Positions 27,680-37,063 of a stretch of DNA of 64,000 bases are shown here, piece after piece. The translations under genes and the position numbers were made by a program. How positions within the stretch are numbered: the stretch's first letter is position 1; each line of letters begins with the position of its first letter. Under the pieces are notes generated by a model. The model saw only the letters and a list, made by a program, of their open reading frames with translations. It was not told the origin of the DNA and did not search any database. Origin of the DNA: Candidatus Manganitrophus sp. (lineage in GTDB: Bacteria > Nitrospirota > Nitrospiria > SBBL01 > Manganitrophaceae); the NCBI GenBank assembly GCA_028865235.1, contig CP114561.1, positions 2,748,001 through 2,812,000 of the forward strand, in the 5' to 3' direction.

Positions 27680-28255
27680 ATGAAAATGAGATCAGGTTTT
27701 TGGGTGTTGGTCGGAGTCGGTCTGCTGTTGGTGCAAACGGGATGCGGGAAAAAAGTCACCCCCGTGTCGGGCACGGCGGCGTTGAGCGAGGAGGGCGCCT
27801 CTGGCAGTCTTCCTTCGGGAGGGGTGACGGAAGAAGGAATTCGGGAAGAGCGGGTTCAGAGCGATTCCATGGCGATGCAGGATGGCGCGGGTGATCCGAC
27901 GGCCCCGTCCGCGAATGAAGAGGCCGGCGAGCTGCTCGATATCTTTTTTGAATTCGATCAGGCGGTCTTGAAGGAAGAGTCGAAGATGAATCTTCAGAAG
28001 AACGCCCAGCGTTTGATGACCGAAAGGGTGAAGATTCGGATCGAGGGACACGCCGATGAGCGGGGGACCGAAGAGTACAACCTGGCGCTCGGTGAGCGAC
28101 GGGCCCAAGCGGTGAAGCGCTTCTTGACCGCGCTCGGCGTCGATAAGAACCGGATCAACACGATCAGCTTCGGCGAAGAGCGGCCGTTCTGCAAAGAGCC
28201 GAGCGAGAACTGCTACAAAGAGAATCGCCGGGCCCATTTTGTGTTGACGCCATAA
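27680..28255 (+). CDS. Pal-like lipoprotein (copy 2)
   Basis: 191 residues from the ATG at 27680, six bases after AGGAGGG. Lipoprotein signal MKMRSGFWVLVGVGLLLVQT GC, a short tether, and a second OmpA-family peptidoglycan-binding domain nearly identical in layout to the first Pal: IFFEFDQAVLKEESKMNLQK, IRIEGHADERGTEEYNLALG ERRAQAVKRFL, and the C-terminal FCKEPSENCYKENRRAHF. The two Pal proteins share the cysteine pair and the HADERGTEEYNLALGERRA core, so they arose by tandem duplication. Two Pal genes in one tol operon is unusual. Confidence 0.92.
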   Translation: MKMRSGFWVLVGVGLLLVQTGCGKKVTPVSGTAALSEEGASGSLPSGGVTEEGIREERVQSDSMAMQDGAGDPTAPSANEEAGELLDIFFEFDQAVLKEESKMNLQKNAQRLMTERVKIRIEGHADERGTEEYNLALGERRAQAVKRFLTALGVDKNRINTISFGEERPFCKEPSENCYKENRRAHFVLTP

Positions 28256-28256
28256 C

Positions 28257-29123
28257 ATGTCACGGAGGAGACGCTTGGATTCTCTTCGAAACGGTTTTTT
28301 GGGGGGGATGGTTTTATTCATCTCTCTGACGGGGTGCGCGCTTCAGTCGAGCATGGTCGAGATGGAAAGTGACGTCGATACGATGCGGAGGCATAATCGA
28401 GAGCTTCAAGGCCGCCTCGAGCGGCTTGAAAAGGGGGCGCTGACCCCCGGCGCCCCCGCCTCCGGTTCGAAGCTCCCGGCGGATATGGTCGTCCGGATGG
28501 ACGGTTTGGGGACCGACCTGCAGATGCTGACCGGCCGGGTGGACGAGGGAAATCATCTCCTCTCCTCCCTGGCGAAGCGGATGGAGGACCAATCGTTCCG
28601 AACGGAAGAATTGTTGAGCCGGCTCGATGCCTTGGAGGCGCGGGTTCAGGCGTTGGAGAAGGGGGCCCCGGTCAAGGCCCCCGATCCCAACGAGGGAAAA
28701 ACGATTCTGCCGGGAAGGACGATCGATCCGAAATCGAGAGGGGCCTCTCTGACGCCGACCGAGGCATATAATCTCGCCTATAACGACTATCTCAGGGGGA
28801 ATTACGACCTCGCTATCAGCGGGTTCCAGACTTTCGTCCAGCAATATCCCGACTCGGGGCTGATTCCGCAGGCGATTTATTGGACCGGCGAGAGCTACTA
28901 TAATAAGCGATCGTACAACAAGGCGATCGAGCAGTTCGAGCAGGTTCTTCAGCAATATCCGAAGAGTGAAAAAGCCCCGAACGCCCTCTTAAAAGAAGGG
29001 TTTGCTTACCTGGAAATGGGTGACCGGATCAAAGGGAGGCTCTTTCTGAAAAAGGTCATCGAGAATTTCCCCAATTCCAACGAATCGAACCTCGCCAAGG
29101 ACAAGCTCGCCAGCCTCCGGTAA
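28257..29123 (+). CDS. cpoB: CpoB/YbgF-like Tol-Pal coordinator
   Basis: 288 residues. Lipoprotein-type signal with LFISLTGCALQ, a coiled-coil segment (MVEMESDVDTMRRHNRELQG RLERLEK and a second one after residue 80), then TPR/Sel1-like repeats (AYNLAYNDYLRGNYDLAISG, YPDSGLIPQAIYWTGESYYN, YPKSEKAPNALLKEGFAYLE, FPNSNESNLAKDKLASLR), the arrangement of CpoB/YbgF. CpoB coordinates peptidoglycan synthesis with outer-membrane constriction. It starts one base after the second pal stop; the ATG at 28257 is used. Closes the operon before mutL. Confidence 0.9.
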   Translation: MSRRRRLDSLRNGFLGGMVLFISLTGCALQSSMVEMESDVDTMRRHNRELQGRLERLEKGALTPGAPASGSKLPADMVVRMDGLGTDLQMLTGRVDEGNHLLSSLAKRMEDQSFRTEELLSRLDALEARVQALEKGAPVKAPDPNEGKTILPGRTIDPKSRGASLTPTEAYNLAYNDYLRGNYDLAISGFQTFVQQYPDSGLIPQAIYWTGESYYNKRSYNKAIEQFEQVLQQYPKSEKAPNALLKEGFAYLEMGDRIKGRLFLKKVIENFPNSNESNLAKDKLASLR

Positions 29124-29148
29124 TCCGCAATCGATTCAGGAGCATCTA

Positions 29149-31031
29149 TTGCCGAAGATTAATATCCTTCCAGAAGGCTTAGCCAACAAGATCGCCGCCG
29201 GCGAAGTCGTCGAGCGGCCCGCCTCCGTCGTCAAGGAGCTGGTTGAAAATGCCATCGACGCCGGGAGCCGCCGGATCTTCGTCTCCCTATTAGAGGGGGG
29301 GATCCGCCGGATTGCGGTGCAAGACGACGGCGAGGGGATGACACGCGAGGATTCGCTCCTCGCCTTTCAGCGGCACGCGACGAGCAAGGTGGCGGAAGAG
29401 GCCGATCTTTCCACCATCGCGACCCTCGGATTTCGGGGGGAGGCCCTTCCGAGTATCGCGTCGGTTGCGAAAATCCGGCTGGTCACCCAAGCCGCAGCGG
29501 AGACCGAAGGGACCGAAGTCCTTCTGGAAGGGGGGCAGGTGTTGGGGGTCAAAGCGGTCGGCGCCCCGAAGGGATCGCTCTTCGAGGTGAGCGATCTCTT
29601 CTACAACACCCCCGCGCGAAAGAAGTTTCTGAAGTCGGCGCAGACCGAGCTAAGCCATGCCAGCGATGTGCTCTTCCACCTGGCGCTTTCTCACCCGATG
29701 ATCCATTTTCGACTCACCCACGGGAAGAAGGTCCTTCTCGACGCTCCCGCCGTCTCCGATCTGAAAGACCGAATTCTCCAGCTCTTCGGAGAAGACGTTT
29801 TCGTGCGGCTGATGGAGGCCCAAGGGGAGGGCCACCTCTTCACCGGAAAGTCTCTTGAGGAGGGGGAGGAGAAGGGACTCTACGTCGATGCTTTTTTCTC
29901 TCGCCCGCCGCTTCGGGGGAACCACCGAAAGGACCAATATCTCTTCGTCAATCAACGTCCGGTCCGAAGCCCCCTTCTCTCCCACGCCGTTTATGACGCC
30001 TATGGAAGCTATTTGATGAAGGGAGAGCATCCGTTCTTTATCCTCTTTCTCTCGATCGATCCGGCGGCGGTCGATGTCAATGTTCACCCGATGAAGCGGG
30101 AGGTCCGCTTCCAGCAGTCCGATCCGGTCCATGAGGCGGTTCGCCGCGTCATCCGAACGACCCTTTCCTTCGCCGGGATGGATGAACTGCCGGTGGCGGT
30201 GCCGCTCGAGCGGCTGATCCCGATCCAGCCGAATCGGGCGGACCGCAACCCGCCACCTCCATCGCGATGGATCGGATGGCCTGAGCGGGCCGCCGAGAAG
30301 GGGCGACCTATGGTCGAGAGAGATTGCGGATTGCGGATTTCGGATTGCGGAATGAAAAAGAAATCAGCGCGTCTTTCCCCTTTCAATCTGCAATCCGCAA
30401 TCCGAAATCCGAAATTCCTTTGATTCGCCCCTTGGGGCAGATCTATGGAACCTTTCTCCTGGCGGAGATCGAGGGGGAGTTTGCCCTGATCGATCAGCAC
30501 ACGGCGCACGAGCGGATTCTCTACGAGCGTTTCCTCGAGCGATGGCGCGCGCTGCAGCATCCTCCGATCGAAGGAAAAGGCGATGCCGGCCCGTTCAGCG
30601 CCGTGCAGCCGCTGCTCGTTCCGCAGCAGATCGATCTCCCCGTCACGAAGGCGGGTCTCTTGAGGGATTATCTGAAAGATCTGGCCCTTTTCGGATGGGG
30701 GATCGAGCATTTCGGGGAGACGACCTTCCTGGTCCGCGAGGTGCCGGCGTTGATCTCGAAGATCGGTCTCGAATCGTTCCTCCACGATTTGACGGACGAT
30801 CTGGCGCAGACGGAGGTCTCTTCAAAGCCGGAGCAGCCGATCCTGAACGTCATCGCTTCGATGGCCTGCCACGGCGCGATCCGGGCGAACCAGCCGCTGA
30901 CCCCGCCGGAGATCGAGGCGCTCCTGAAAGATTATTTCGAGATGAAGACCCCGCCGACCTGTCCGCACGGCCGGCCCATTGTCCTCCGATATCCCCTGTT
31001 AGAACTGGAAAAACTCTTCCGAAGAAAATAA
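29149..31031 (+). CDS. mutL: DNA mismatch repair protein MutL, frame interrupted at a palindromic repeat
   Basis: MutL couples MutS mismatch recognition to strand incision. The GHKL ATPase part is complete: MPKINILPEGLANKIAAGEV VERPASVVKELVENAIDAG (motif I with E/N), DDGEGM, RHATSK, TLGFRGEALPSIASV; the transducer domain runs to about residue 340. The linker is interrupted by a 97-base heptad palindrome (30322-30418). The C-terminal dimerisation domain appears on another frame (IRPLGQIYGTFLLAEIEGEF ALIDQHTAHERILYERF) and ends at 31031 with CPHGRPIVLRYPLLELEKLF. A TTG start with AGGAG is used. Either the repeat or a further one-base indel breaks the frame. The C-domain lacks an obvious endonuclease motif; CPHGRP is present. 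Confidence 0.88.
30322..30418. repeat. Heptad-unit palindromic repeat, copy 2 (inside mutL)
   Basis: Left arm: GATTGCG, GATTGCG, GATTTCG, GATTGCG, GAATGAA (30322-30356). Right arm: CAATCTG, CAATCCG, CAATCCG, AAATCCG, AAATTCC (30384-30418). The five-unit arms are inverted copies separated by 27 bases; the whole element is 97 bases. It lies exactly in the poorly conserved linker between the ATPase and dimerisation domains of MutL. Confidence 0.85.
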
Positions 31032-31067
31032 CCTGCCTCGGTGTCTGCCGGGGATGGAAATCATCCC

Positions 31068-32224
31068 TCATGACAGCCCCAATGTCCGAAGAAGCGCTTC
31101 CAAAACGCGCTCCGCGCTGAAATACTCTTTCGCGATCTTTCGCGCCGCGCGGGCGTGCCGGGGATAGTCCGATTCAATCGCCTCCACCGCGGCGATGATC
31201 TCATCGAGGGTGTTGAAGGCGAAGAGTCCCTCTCCGGTGGGGAGGCGGTCTCGAAGCCGGTGTCTTGCGTGATCACCGGACGGCCGGCGGCGAGATAACA
31301 GGCGCTCCGCTCGCTGAACCAGCCGCTCCGAAGCCGGACGTTCTGATCCTTGGCGACGGTAAACTCCCCCGGGAAGCCCAGAGGTAGTCCCGATAGCGCC
31401 AGGGATCAAGGGTGAAGGCGTGCGCGTCGGCCAGCCGCCATCCTTTTGTTTCAAGGAGCGAGCGGCTCTCGGCGTCGAGACCGGCGAGGCCGAGCGCAAT
31501 TTCGACCGGCGGGAAGATCCGGCGGGGAAGGTCGATGAACTTCAGGAATTCGCGATCTTTGCTCCAATAATAGACCTCGCCGCAAAATTCGATTTCCCCC
31601 CGCTGCCGCCAGTTCGCCACCGTGGTATACGCCCCGCCGGGGGGAGGGGCCTCTTCCCAGAGATCGAGGAGGACCGGCTGGCGGGTCCGGGCGCGAAGGC
31701 GGGGGAGGGGGGGATCGGGCAGTCGGGATCTCCAATCTTCTCGCCGTAGGTGACGAAGTCGTCATGTTCCTCTAAGAGCCATTTTTCTCTCCTTGAGCGA
31801 CCGCAATTTCATCGCCGACCGGATCGGTCCCGAAATAGATGAGCCGGCCGACCTTCAGCCCCTCTTCCGCGAACTTCGTCGCCCCCGCCACATTCAGCAC
31901 GGCGTCGGCTTCGGCCAAAAGGGTCTCCGCCTCGGCCCGCGACATCCCGAGCCACCCTTTGTCCGAGTAGCTGCGGCGATAGGCCCACCGCCCCTTCATC
32001 CCAAACGCCTCCGCCACCCGCGCCAGGTACGGGGCCGCGTAGTCGGAATCGTTCACGTGCATTTGACGGAGCGGATCATACGGCCACTGCGAGGTCGTCT
32101 CGAAGTAGTAGACCTCGTGGCCCAGGCGGCGCAGGCCGACCGCGATCTGCATGTGCATCCAGGCCATGCCGGCATAGGGATTGTTGGCCAGCGTTCCGAC
32201 CACGATGAGACGCTGTTTCCTCAC
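31068..32224 (-). CDS. Glycosyltransferase (GT4-like, C-terminal glycan operon gene), multiply frameshifted
   Basis: Reconstructed over about 385 codons from a GTG at 32224 whose GTGA overlaps the ABC exporter stop. N-terminal part RLIVVGTLANNPYAGMAWMH MQIAVGLRRLGHEVYYFET is a typical GT-B first strand/glycine loop. Further segments include LLAEADAVLNVAGATKF and, on other frames, the C-terminal NVRLRSGWFSERSACYLAAG RPVITQDTGFE and KEYFSAERVLEALLRTLGLS. The last part is a sugar-nucleotide-side motif seen in GT-B enzymes that modify surface glycans. At least three or four one-base slips occur between 31200 and 31790, in G, C and A runs. The product would add a sugar during glycan assembly; which sugar is unknown. 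Confidence 0.7.
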
Positions 32225-34026
32225 GGCATCTCCTCTTTCAAGGGAATCTTCGGCTCGCCGAAACGCGACGCCGCGGCGACATACTCGGCGGGATCGGAAT
32301 GGAGATAAACCAACCGTCCCCGTTCGATCACGAGGAGCAGATCGCAATGCCGCAGGGTGCTCGGCCGGTGCGAAATCAAGAAAGTGGTCCGCCCTTGCAT
32401 CAGGCGCCCCATCGCCTCCATGATCTCGGCCTCCGTCTCGGTGTCGACGGAGCTGGTCGGCTCATCCAAGATCAGCAGCGGCGCATTTTTCAGAAAAGCG
32501 CGGGCGAGCGAGATCCGCTGCCGCTCCCCTCCCGAAAGACGCATCCCCCGCTCGCCGACCAGGGTGTCGTACCCCTCGGGAAGGCGGGTGATGAAGTCGT
32601 CGGCATGGGCCGCTTGAGCGGCGGCGATGATCTCTTCCCGGCCGGCGTCGGGACGGGCATACGCGATGTTCTCCGCGATCCGGGTCGAGAAGAGGACCGG
32701 CTCCTGCAGCACGATCGCGAACTGGCTGCGCAGGTCGGCCAATCGATAGTCGCGCAGATCGACGCCGTCGAGCGCGATTTCACCCTCGGTCGGGTCGTAG
32801 AATCGCATCAGCAGGCTGATCAAGGTCGTCTTACCGGCGCCGGTTTTGCCGACCACCCCGACCCGCATCCCCGGTTCGATGACAAAGGAGATCTTTTGGA
32901 GGATCGGATGGTCCCGATCGTACCCAAAGGAGACCTCGCGAAAGATCACCCCCCCGCCGGCCCGCCGGAGGGGGCGGGCGTCGGGGCGCTCGATCACCTC
33001 GGGAAGCTCATCGATCAACTCAAAGGCGCGCTGCGCGCCGGCGAGCGACGATTGGACCGTCGCCGCCTGCCGGATGATCGACCGCAGCGGGCCGTAGAGT
33101 TGCGTCAGATAGGTGATCACGATCAACAGCTCCCCCAGCGTCAGCCGCCCCGACAACACGTGCCGGGCGCCGATAAAGAGGACCGCCGCGGTTCCCGCCG
33201 CGATGACCAAGTTGATCACGAGTCCGAAGAGCCCTTCCGCCAAGGTGAGCCGAAGCCGCGCCCGCATTCCGGCCCCCGATTCTTTGGAGAAGCGTCCCTC
33301 TTCCCGCGCCTCCTGCCCGAAGGCCTTCACCACCCGGACGGCGGTGAGGACCTCTTGAACCACCTTCAAAGCGTTGCTCTCCAGCCCTCGGACCTCGTGA
33401 TAGTCGGCGCGCATTCGGCGGTTGTATTCCAGGGAGAGGAGAAAGAGAAAGGGGGAGACGGCCAGGGCGATGAGCGCCAGGGAGCGGTCGATCTGGGCAG
33501 TGATGAAGATCATCGAAATCAGGGTGACGATCGAGGTGACGAGCGGGATGGCGCCGTGAATCGTGACCCACTGGATCGAGGGGGCATCGTATTGGATCCG
33601 GTAGATCGAGTCGGCGGTTCCCTTCGCATCATGGAAGGCGAGCGAGAGGCGCTGGGCATGGCGAAAGAGGGCCGATCGGAGGCGGAGGGTGAGCGCCTCG
33701 CCGGTATAGGTCTTTAAAAAATAGGTCGCCAACTCCTGTGCTTGGCCGAGGAGGACGATGACGATTTGCAGGACTGCGACGGTTCCGAGAAGGCGTAGCG
33801 GCGTCGCGGCGGCCCAATCGGGGAGAAGAACGTCGATAAATCGGGGGAGCGGGGCCGCGCCGATGACGTTGTCGATAGCGATCTTCAGCGGAAGGGGGGT
33901 CAGAAGAAAGAGCGGGGAGGCGAGGAGGTCGACGATGAGAATCAAGACGAGAAGGGGCCAGGCCGGGCGGGCCTGGCGGAGAATTCTTCCATAAAGCTTC
34001 AGATCGGTCGATCGGAGCCGTTTCAT
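32221..34026 (-). CDS. ABC exporter, fused permease and ATPase (MsbA-like)
   Basis: 601 residues in one intact frame. Residues ~1-320 hold six membrane helices of the type-I exporter fold (WPLLVLILIVDLLASPLFLL, LLGTVAVLQIVIVLLGQAQE, VTSIVTLISMIFITAQI). Residues ~345-580 are the nucleotide-binding domain: Walker A GVVGKTGAGKTTLISLLMRF, Q-loop VLQEPVLFSTRIAENIAY, signature RLSGGERQRISLARAF, Walker B LLILDEPTSSVD and H-loop LISHRP. Works as a homodimer to flip a lipid-linked or large amphipathic molecule. It overlaps the GT2 gene (4 nt) and the downstream glycosyltransferase (4 nt), so it probably exports the glycan they make. Confidence 0.93.
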   Translation of the reverse strand: MKRLRSTDLKLYGRILRQARPAWPLLVLILIVDLLASPLFLLTPLPLKIAIDNVIGAAPLPRFIDVLLPDWAAATPLRLLGTVAVLQIVIVLLGQAQELATYFLKTYTGEALTLRLRSALFRHAQRLSLAFHDAKGTADSIYRIQYDAPSIQWVTIHGAIPLVTSIVTLISMIFITAQIDRSLALIALAVSPFLFLLSLEYNRRMRADYHEVRGLESNALKVVQEVLTAVRVVKAFGQEAREEGRFSKESGAGMRARLRLTLAEGLFGLVINLVIAAGTAAVLFIGARHVLSGRLTLGELLIVITYLTQLYGPLRSIIRQAATVQSSLAGAQRAFELIDELPEVIERPDARPLRRAGGGVIFREVSFGYDRDHPILQKISFVIEPGMRVGVVGKTGAGKTTLISLLMRFYDPTEGEIALDGVDLRDYRLADLRSQFAIVLQEPVLFSTRIAENIAYARPDAGREEIIAAAQAAHADDFITRLPEGYDTLVGERGMRLSGGERQRISLARAFLKNAPLLILDEPTSSVDTETEAEIMEAMGRLMQGRTTFLISHRPSTLRHCDLLLVIERGRLVYLHSDPAEYVAAASRFGEPKIPLKEEMP

Positions 34027-35639
34027 CTGCTACAGCGCTCCTCCCCGGTTCGCTCGATGGCGGTGAGAAAGGCCGAGAGTCTCCGGCCCCCTTCCCGGAT
34101 CGTCCGCCAGAAGAGGAAAAGGGTCGCCGCGCCGAAGAGGCCCGCGGGGATCCAGGCACCGTCTGCCGCGGCGGCGGCGGAGAGGAGAAGCGCCAGGATC
34201 AGGAGAATTCCCCCTTCCGATCGGATTCCGGGTTGGAGACGGTAACGAACGAGCTGTCTTCCCCCGCCATGTTCTTCGATCACCATTTGCAGCCGGGCGG
34301 TCCCCAGAAGCCCCCGCAGCTCCAGGTCCCACGGATCAAAGTCCCCGCCGCATCGAAGATGGGGTGTTGCGCCGCTTTCTTTCAAGGCCGCCTCTAGGGC
34401 GCCGAGCCGCGATTCGGCCGATTTCCAGGTTTCACTCCAGGAGACCACCTTCCGGCGAAAGGGGAAGAGCCATCCTTCTCGACCTTTTCTCTCTTTCCCG
34501 TCTTGGCGATCCCCCTCCGGACGCCGCCAGGGGGAGAGGCCGTGGCGCAGCCGGCCGATCAGACGCGCCAGCGGTTGCACCAGGTGAAGCGAGGCGGTGA
34601 TCATCCGCAGCTTGAACCGGGCCGCTCCGCGGGGGCGCTATGAAAGAGTGCACGCCCGGAACTGAACCAGGCCTGGAGGAGCGGGATGCCGGCCGCCAGA
34701 AGAAAGAGGGGAAGGGCCGCCAGAAGCGGGCTCCAGAGGGGGCTGAGCAGAGAGAGCCCGCCCAGGAAAAAGATCAGAAGGAACCATTCCGGCATCAGCG
34801 GAAGCGACGCCAGGGTGGTGGGGTGAGGCTCATAAAGCGATTGGAACGGGGCGCTTCCCCAGGTGCCGTGGTAGATCCGGGCGCGCCATCGGCCGAGCGG
34901 CGCGGTCCAGCCTCTTCCGTAGAGTCGTCCGGCCCAGGTCAGATGGCCGGCGGCGTTATATTTTTCCGGCCACTTTCGCGCAAGGAGCGCCTCCGCCTTG
35001 CCGTACCCCTGTTGCTGTTTCCAATACCGGACCACGGAGTTGCGACGGTGGTGCCAGACCATCGCCGCGGGGCTGAAGCCGAGGGTCCCCCCCCCGTTGC
35101 TGCAGCCGCCAGCAGAGATCGACGTCATCTCCCGCGGCGCGAAATTGCGGATCGCAGCCGCCGATTTCCAGCAGCGCCGATTTCCGAAACGCCATGTTGC
35201 ACCCCGGAATGTGTTCCGCCTCCTGATCGGAGAGAAGGACATGCACCGGGCCGCCCGGTGCATTGGCGACGCATTCGGCGATCGGTCCATCCCCCGGCGG
35301 GGGGAGATTCGGTCCCCCCACCCCGACATGGGTGGTCCGCATAAAGGTAGAGGCGAGGTAGGTGAGCCAATGGGGATCGGGGTAGGCGTCGTCATCGATA
35401 TAGGCGACGATCTCCCCCTGTGCCGCCGCGAGGCCGGTGTTCCGGGCGCTTGCCAGGCCGCGGTTCTCCGTCCGGATCAATTGAAAGCCAAACTCTTTTG
35501 CGATGGCGGCCGTTTCGTCGGTGGAGCCGTCATCGACGACGATCACTTCGAAGTTCGGATAGTCGAGGCGTAGGAGCCCTTCGAAGCAATCGCGGATCGT
35601 TCCGGCGCCATTATAGCTGCAGACGACGACGGAGATCAT
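34023..35639 (-). CDS. Family 2 glycosyltransferase with C-terminal extension, two frameshifts
   Basis: Start ATG at 35639 overlaps the glycoside hydrolase stop (ATGA). GT2 catalytic domain: MISVVVCSYNGAGTIRDCFE, LDYPNFEVIVVDDGSTDETA, TENRGLASARNTGLAAAQGE IVAYIDDDAYPDPHWL (DDD motif), IPGCNMAFRKSALLEIGGCD and the acceptor motif DDVDLCWRLQQRG (ED/Q..W). A slip in a nine-C run (35087-35095) moves the frame; the sequence continues TLGFSPAAMVWHHRRNSVVR. Two membrane helices near MPEWFLLIFFLGGLSLLSPL follow. A second slip near 34616-34622 links to ITASLHLVQPLARLIGRLRH GLSPW and a soluble C-domain with two more helices. About 538 residues in total. It probably builds the backbone of an extracellular glycan. 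Confidence 0.82.
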
Positions 35640-36607
35640 CGGCCAGGGAGATCGGGCGGGAAGGGTATCTCCGCGAAAGCCTTTCCGACGGCGGCCAAAG
35701 CTTGCTTCGGCTTTCTCTCCCGGGTGGTCAGGCCGAAATCCCAATCTTCGATTTCATATCCGCCGCGGTGCCACTCATCGGTCCAGGAGAAGATGAAGGC
35801 GCCGGCGCAGCCGGCGGCAAAGGTGGTCCGGATCTGCCAGTCGAGCGTCCGCGCCTGATTTTCCTCCCCATTGCGGCGACTGTCGAGGCCGATCTCGGCC
35901 ATCAACAGCGGCCGCTCCCCCGCGATATTCTGGAGGCGGGCCAGATAGGCATCGAGAGAGGTCTGTGATTCGAGGTAGACATTGAAGCAGACCAGATCGA
36001 GAAACGGGAGCTGAAGATATTCGGTCGTGGGATAGTTGACATAGGTGACCAGCGCCCCCGGATCTTCCTCCTTGGCCGCGAGGTAGAGCCGCTCCAGATA
36101 ACGCTCCACCCGGGCGGGGCCATGCCAGCGGACGATCGGCGCCGGGATCTCATTGCCGATGGAATAACAAAGGAGCGCCGGATGCCCTGCGCAGCCGGCC
36201 ACACCGGAACGGAGACGTTTTTCGATCTGCGCGGGCCAGTCGAACTCATCGAGGAAGGCGACATGTTGTTCCCAGGGGAGGCCGACCATCACCCGCAGGC
36301 CATGCCGCAGCGCCGAATCGAGAAGCCAGCGGGGAGGAACCGTATAAGTCCGGACCGCATTGATCCCGTTCGCAGCCATGAGGGCGAAATCGGCCTCGGC
36401 CCGATCGGGAGAGTACTCTTCTTGCCGCGGCTCCTGCGGGCGAAAGGTCCCGTAGGTCACGCCGCGCAGAGACCACTTCTCGTCTCCGACATAAAGGAAT
36501 TTTCCTTTGATCGTCGGCCGCTGAAACCGGGAATCGGCCGGAACGATCCGGTGAGCGATCTGGGCGCCGGTTTTCGGGGGGTGAAAGGTTTTGATCTCAG
36601 GCATCAT
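35636..36607 (-). CDS. TIM-barrel glycoside hydrolase (clan A, GH2-like)
   Basis: 323 residues, no signal peptide seen. A (beta/alpha)8 barrel of clan GH-A with the acid/base Glu in LLCYSIGNEIPAPIVRW and the nucleophile Glu in RPLLMAEIGLDSRRNG. N-terminal strand GDEKWSLRGVTYGTFRP and ANGINAVRTYTVPPRWLLDS match the GH2/GH5 catalytic pattern. It could be a cytoplasmic transglycosylase or hydrolase trimming the glycan made by the three downstream genes, with which it forms a unit by 4-nt overlap. ATG at 36607 or 36604; a GAAGGGAAG lies upstream. Confidence 0.85.
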   Translation of the reverse strand: MMPEIKTFHPPKTGAQIAHRIVPADSRFQRPTIKGKFLYVGDEKWSLRGVTYGTFRPQEPRQEEYSPDRAEADFALMAANGINAVRTYTVPPRWLLDSALRHGLRVMVGLPWEQHVAFLDEFDWPAQIEKRLRSGVAGCAGHPALLCYSIGNEIPAPIVRWHGPARVERYLERLYLAAKEEDPGALVTYVNYPTTEYLQLPFLDLVCFNVYLESQTSLDAYLARLQNIAGERPLLMAEIGLDSRRNGEENQARTLDWQIRTTFAAGCAGAFIFSWTDEWHRGGYEIEDWDFGLTTRERKPKQALAAVGKAFAEIPFPPDLPGR

Positions 36608-37063
36608 CTTCTGCTTCCCTTCTCTTTATTCAGCTTCGGTTCTGCATTTAGGCTCAACATGTAGGTGTACACTCCGCCGGCACCGGTTGAAGTGTGACGC
36701 ATCGCTTGATGCGGAAGTCATCGTGCCGATGATGTTGGATCATCGGTAAACGGGACTCGGGGGTGAACGACGGTCTGCAAGGGGTCAGGTGATCTGCATC
36801 ACAAGAGGACCTCTTCATTGGTATGATTTCGGCCGGAAGGACCGGTGGCGGGGGTGGCGCAGATCGGTATAAAAACGGGAGAGGCCGGGAAGATAAGAGG
36901 GAAATGGACCATATCATCCTTTCTACAGACGGGTTTACGGGAAAGAGGCTGGCCTCCATAGAGCGAAGATGGTATAAAGGGGCGACGCCGGCCGACACTT
37001 CAGTCCGTTCGCCGCATCGCCTCCCTCTGCACGCGATGCAATCGTTTATCACTATGGTAGGCT
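36608..37063. other. 456-base divergent region between the glycan operon and miaA
   Basis: It should hold the promoters of the leftward glycan operon and of miaA. I see no supported gene: short frames on both strands lack ribosome binding sites and domain features. No strong consensus promoter, riboswitch or terminator stood out. Confidence 0.5.

Noticed and set aside
32299..33717. 472-codon plus-strand frame inside the ABC exporter
   Set aside because: Complementary-strand shadow of a clear ABC transporter, with no start signal; typical of GC-rich DNA.
34023..34604. Separate small membrane-protein gene
   Set aside because: The frame continues the GT2 protein after a one-base slip (ITASLHLVQPLARLIGRLRH is a usual part of such GT2 enzymes), so it is treated as the C-terminal part of one gene.
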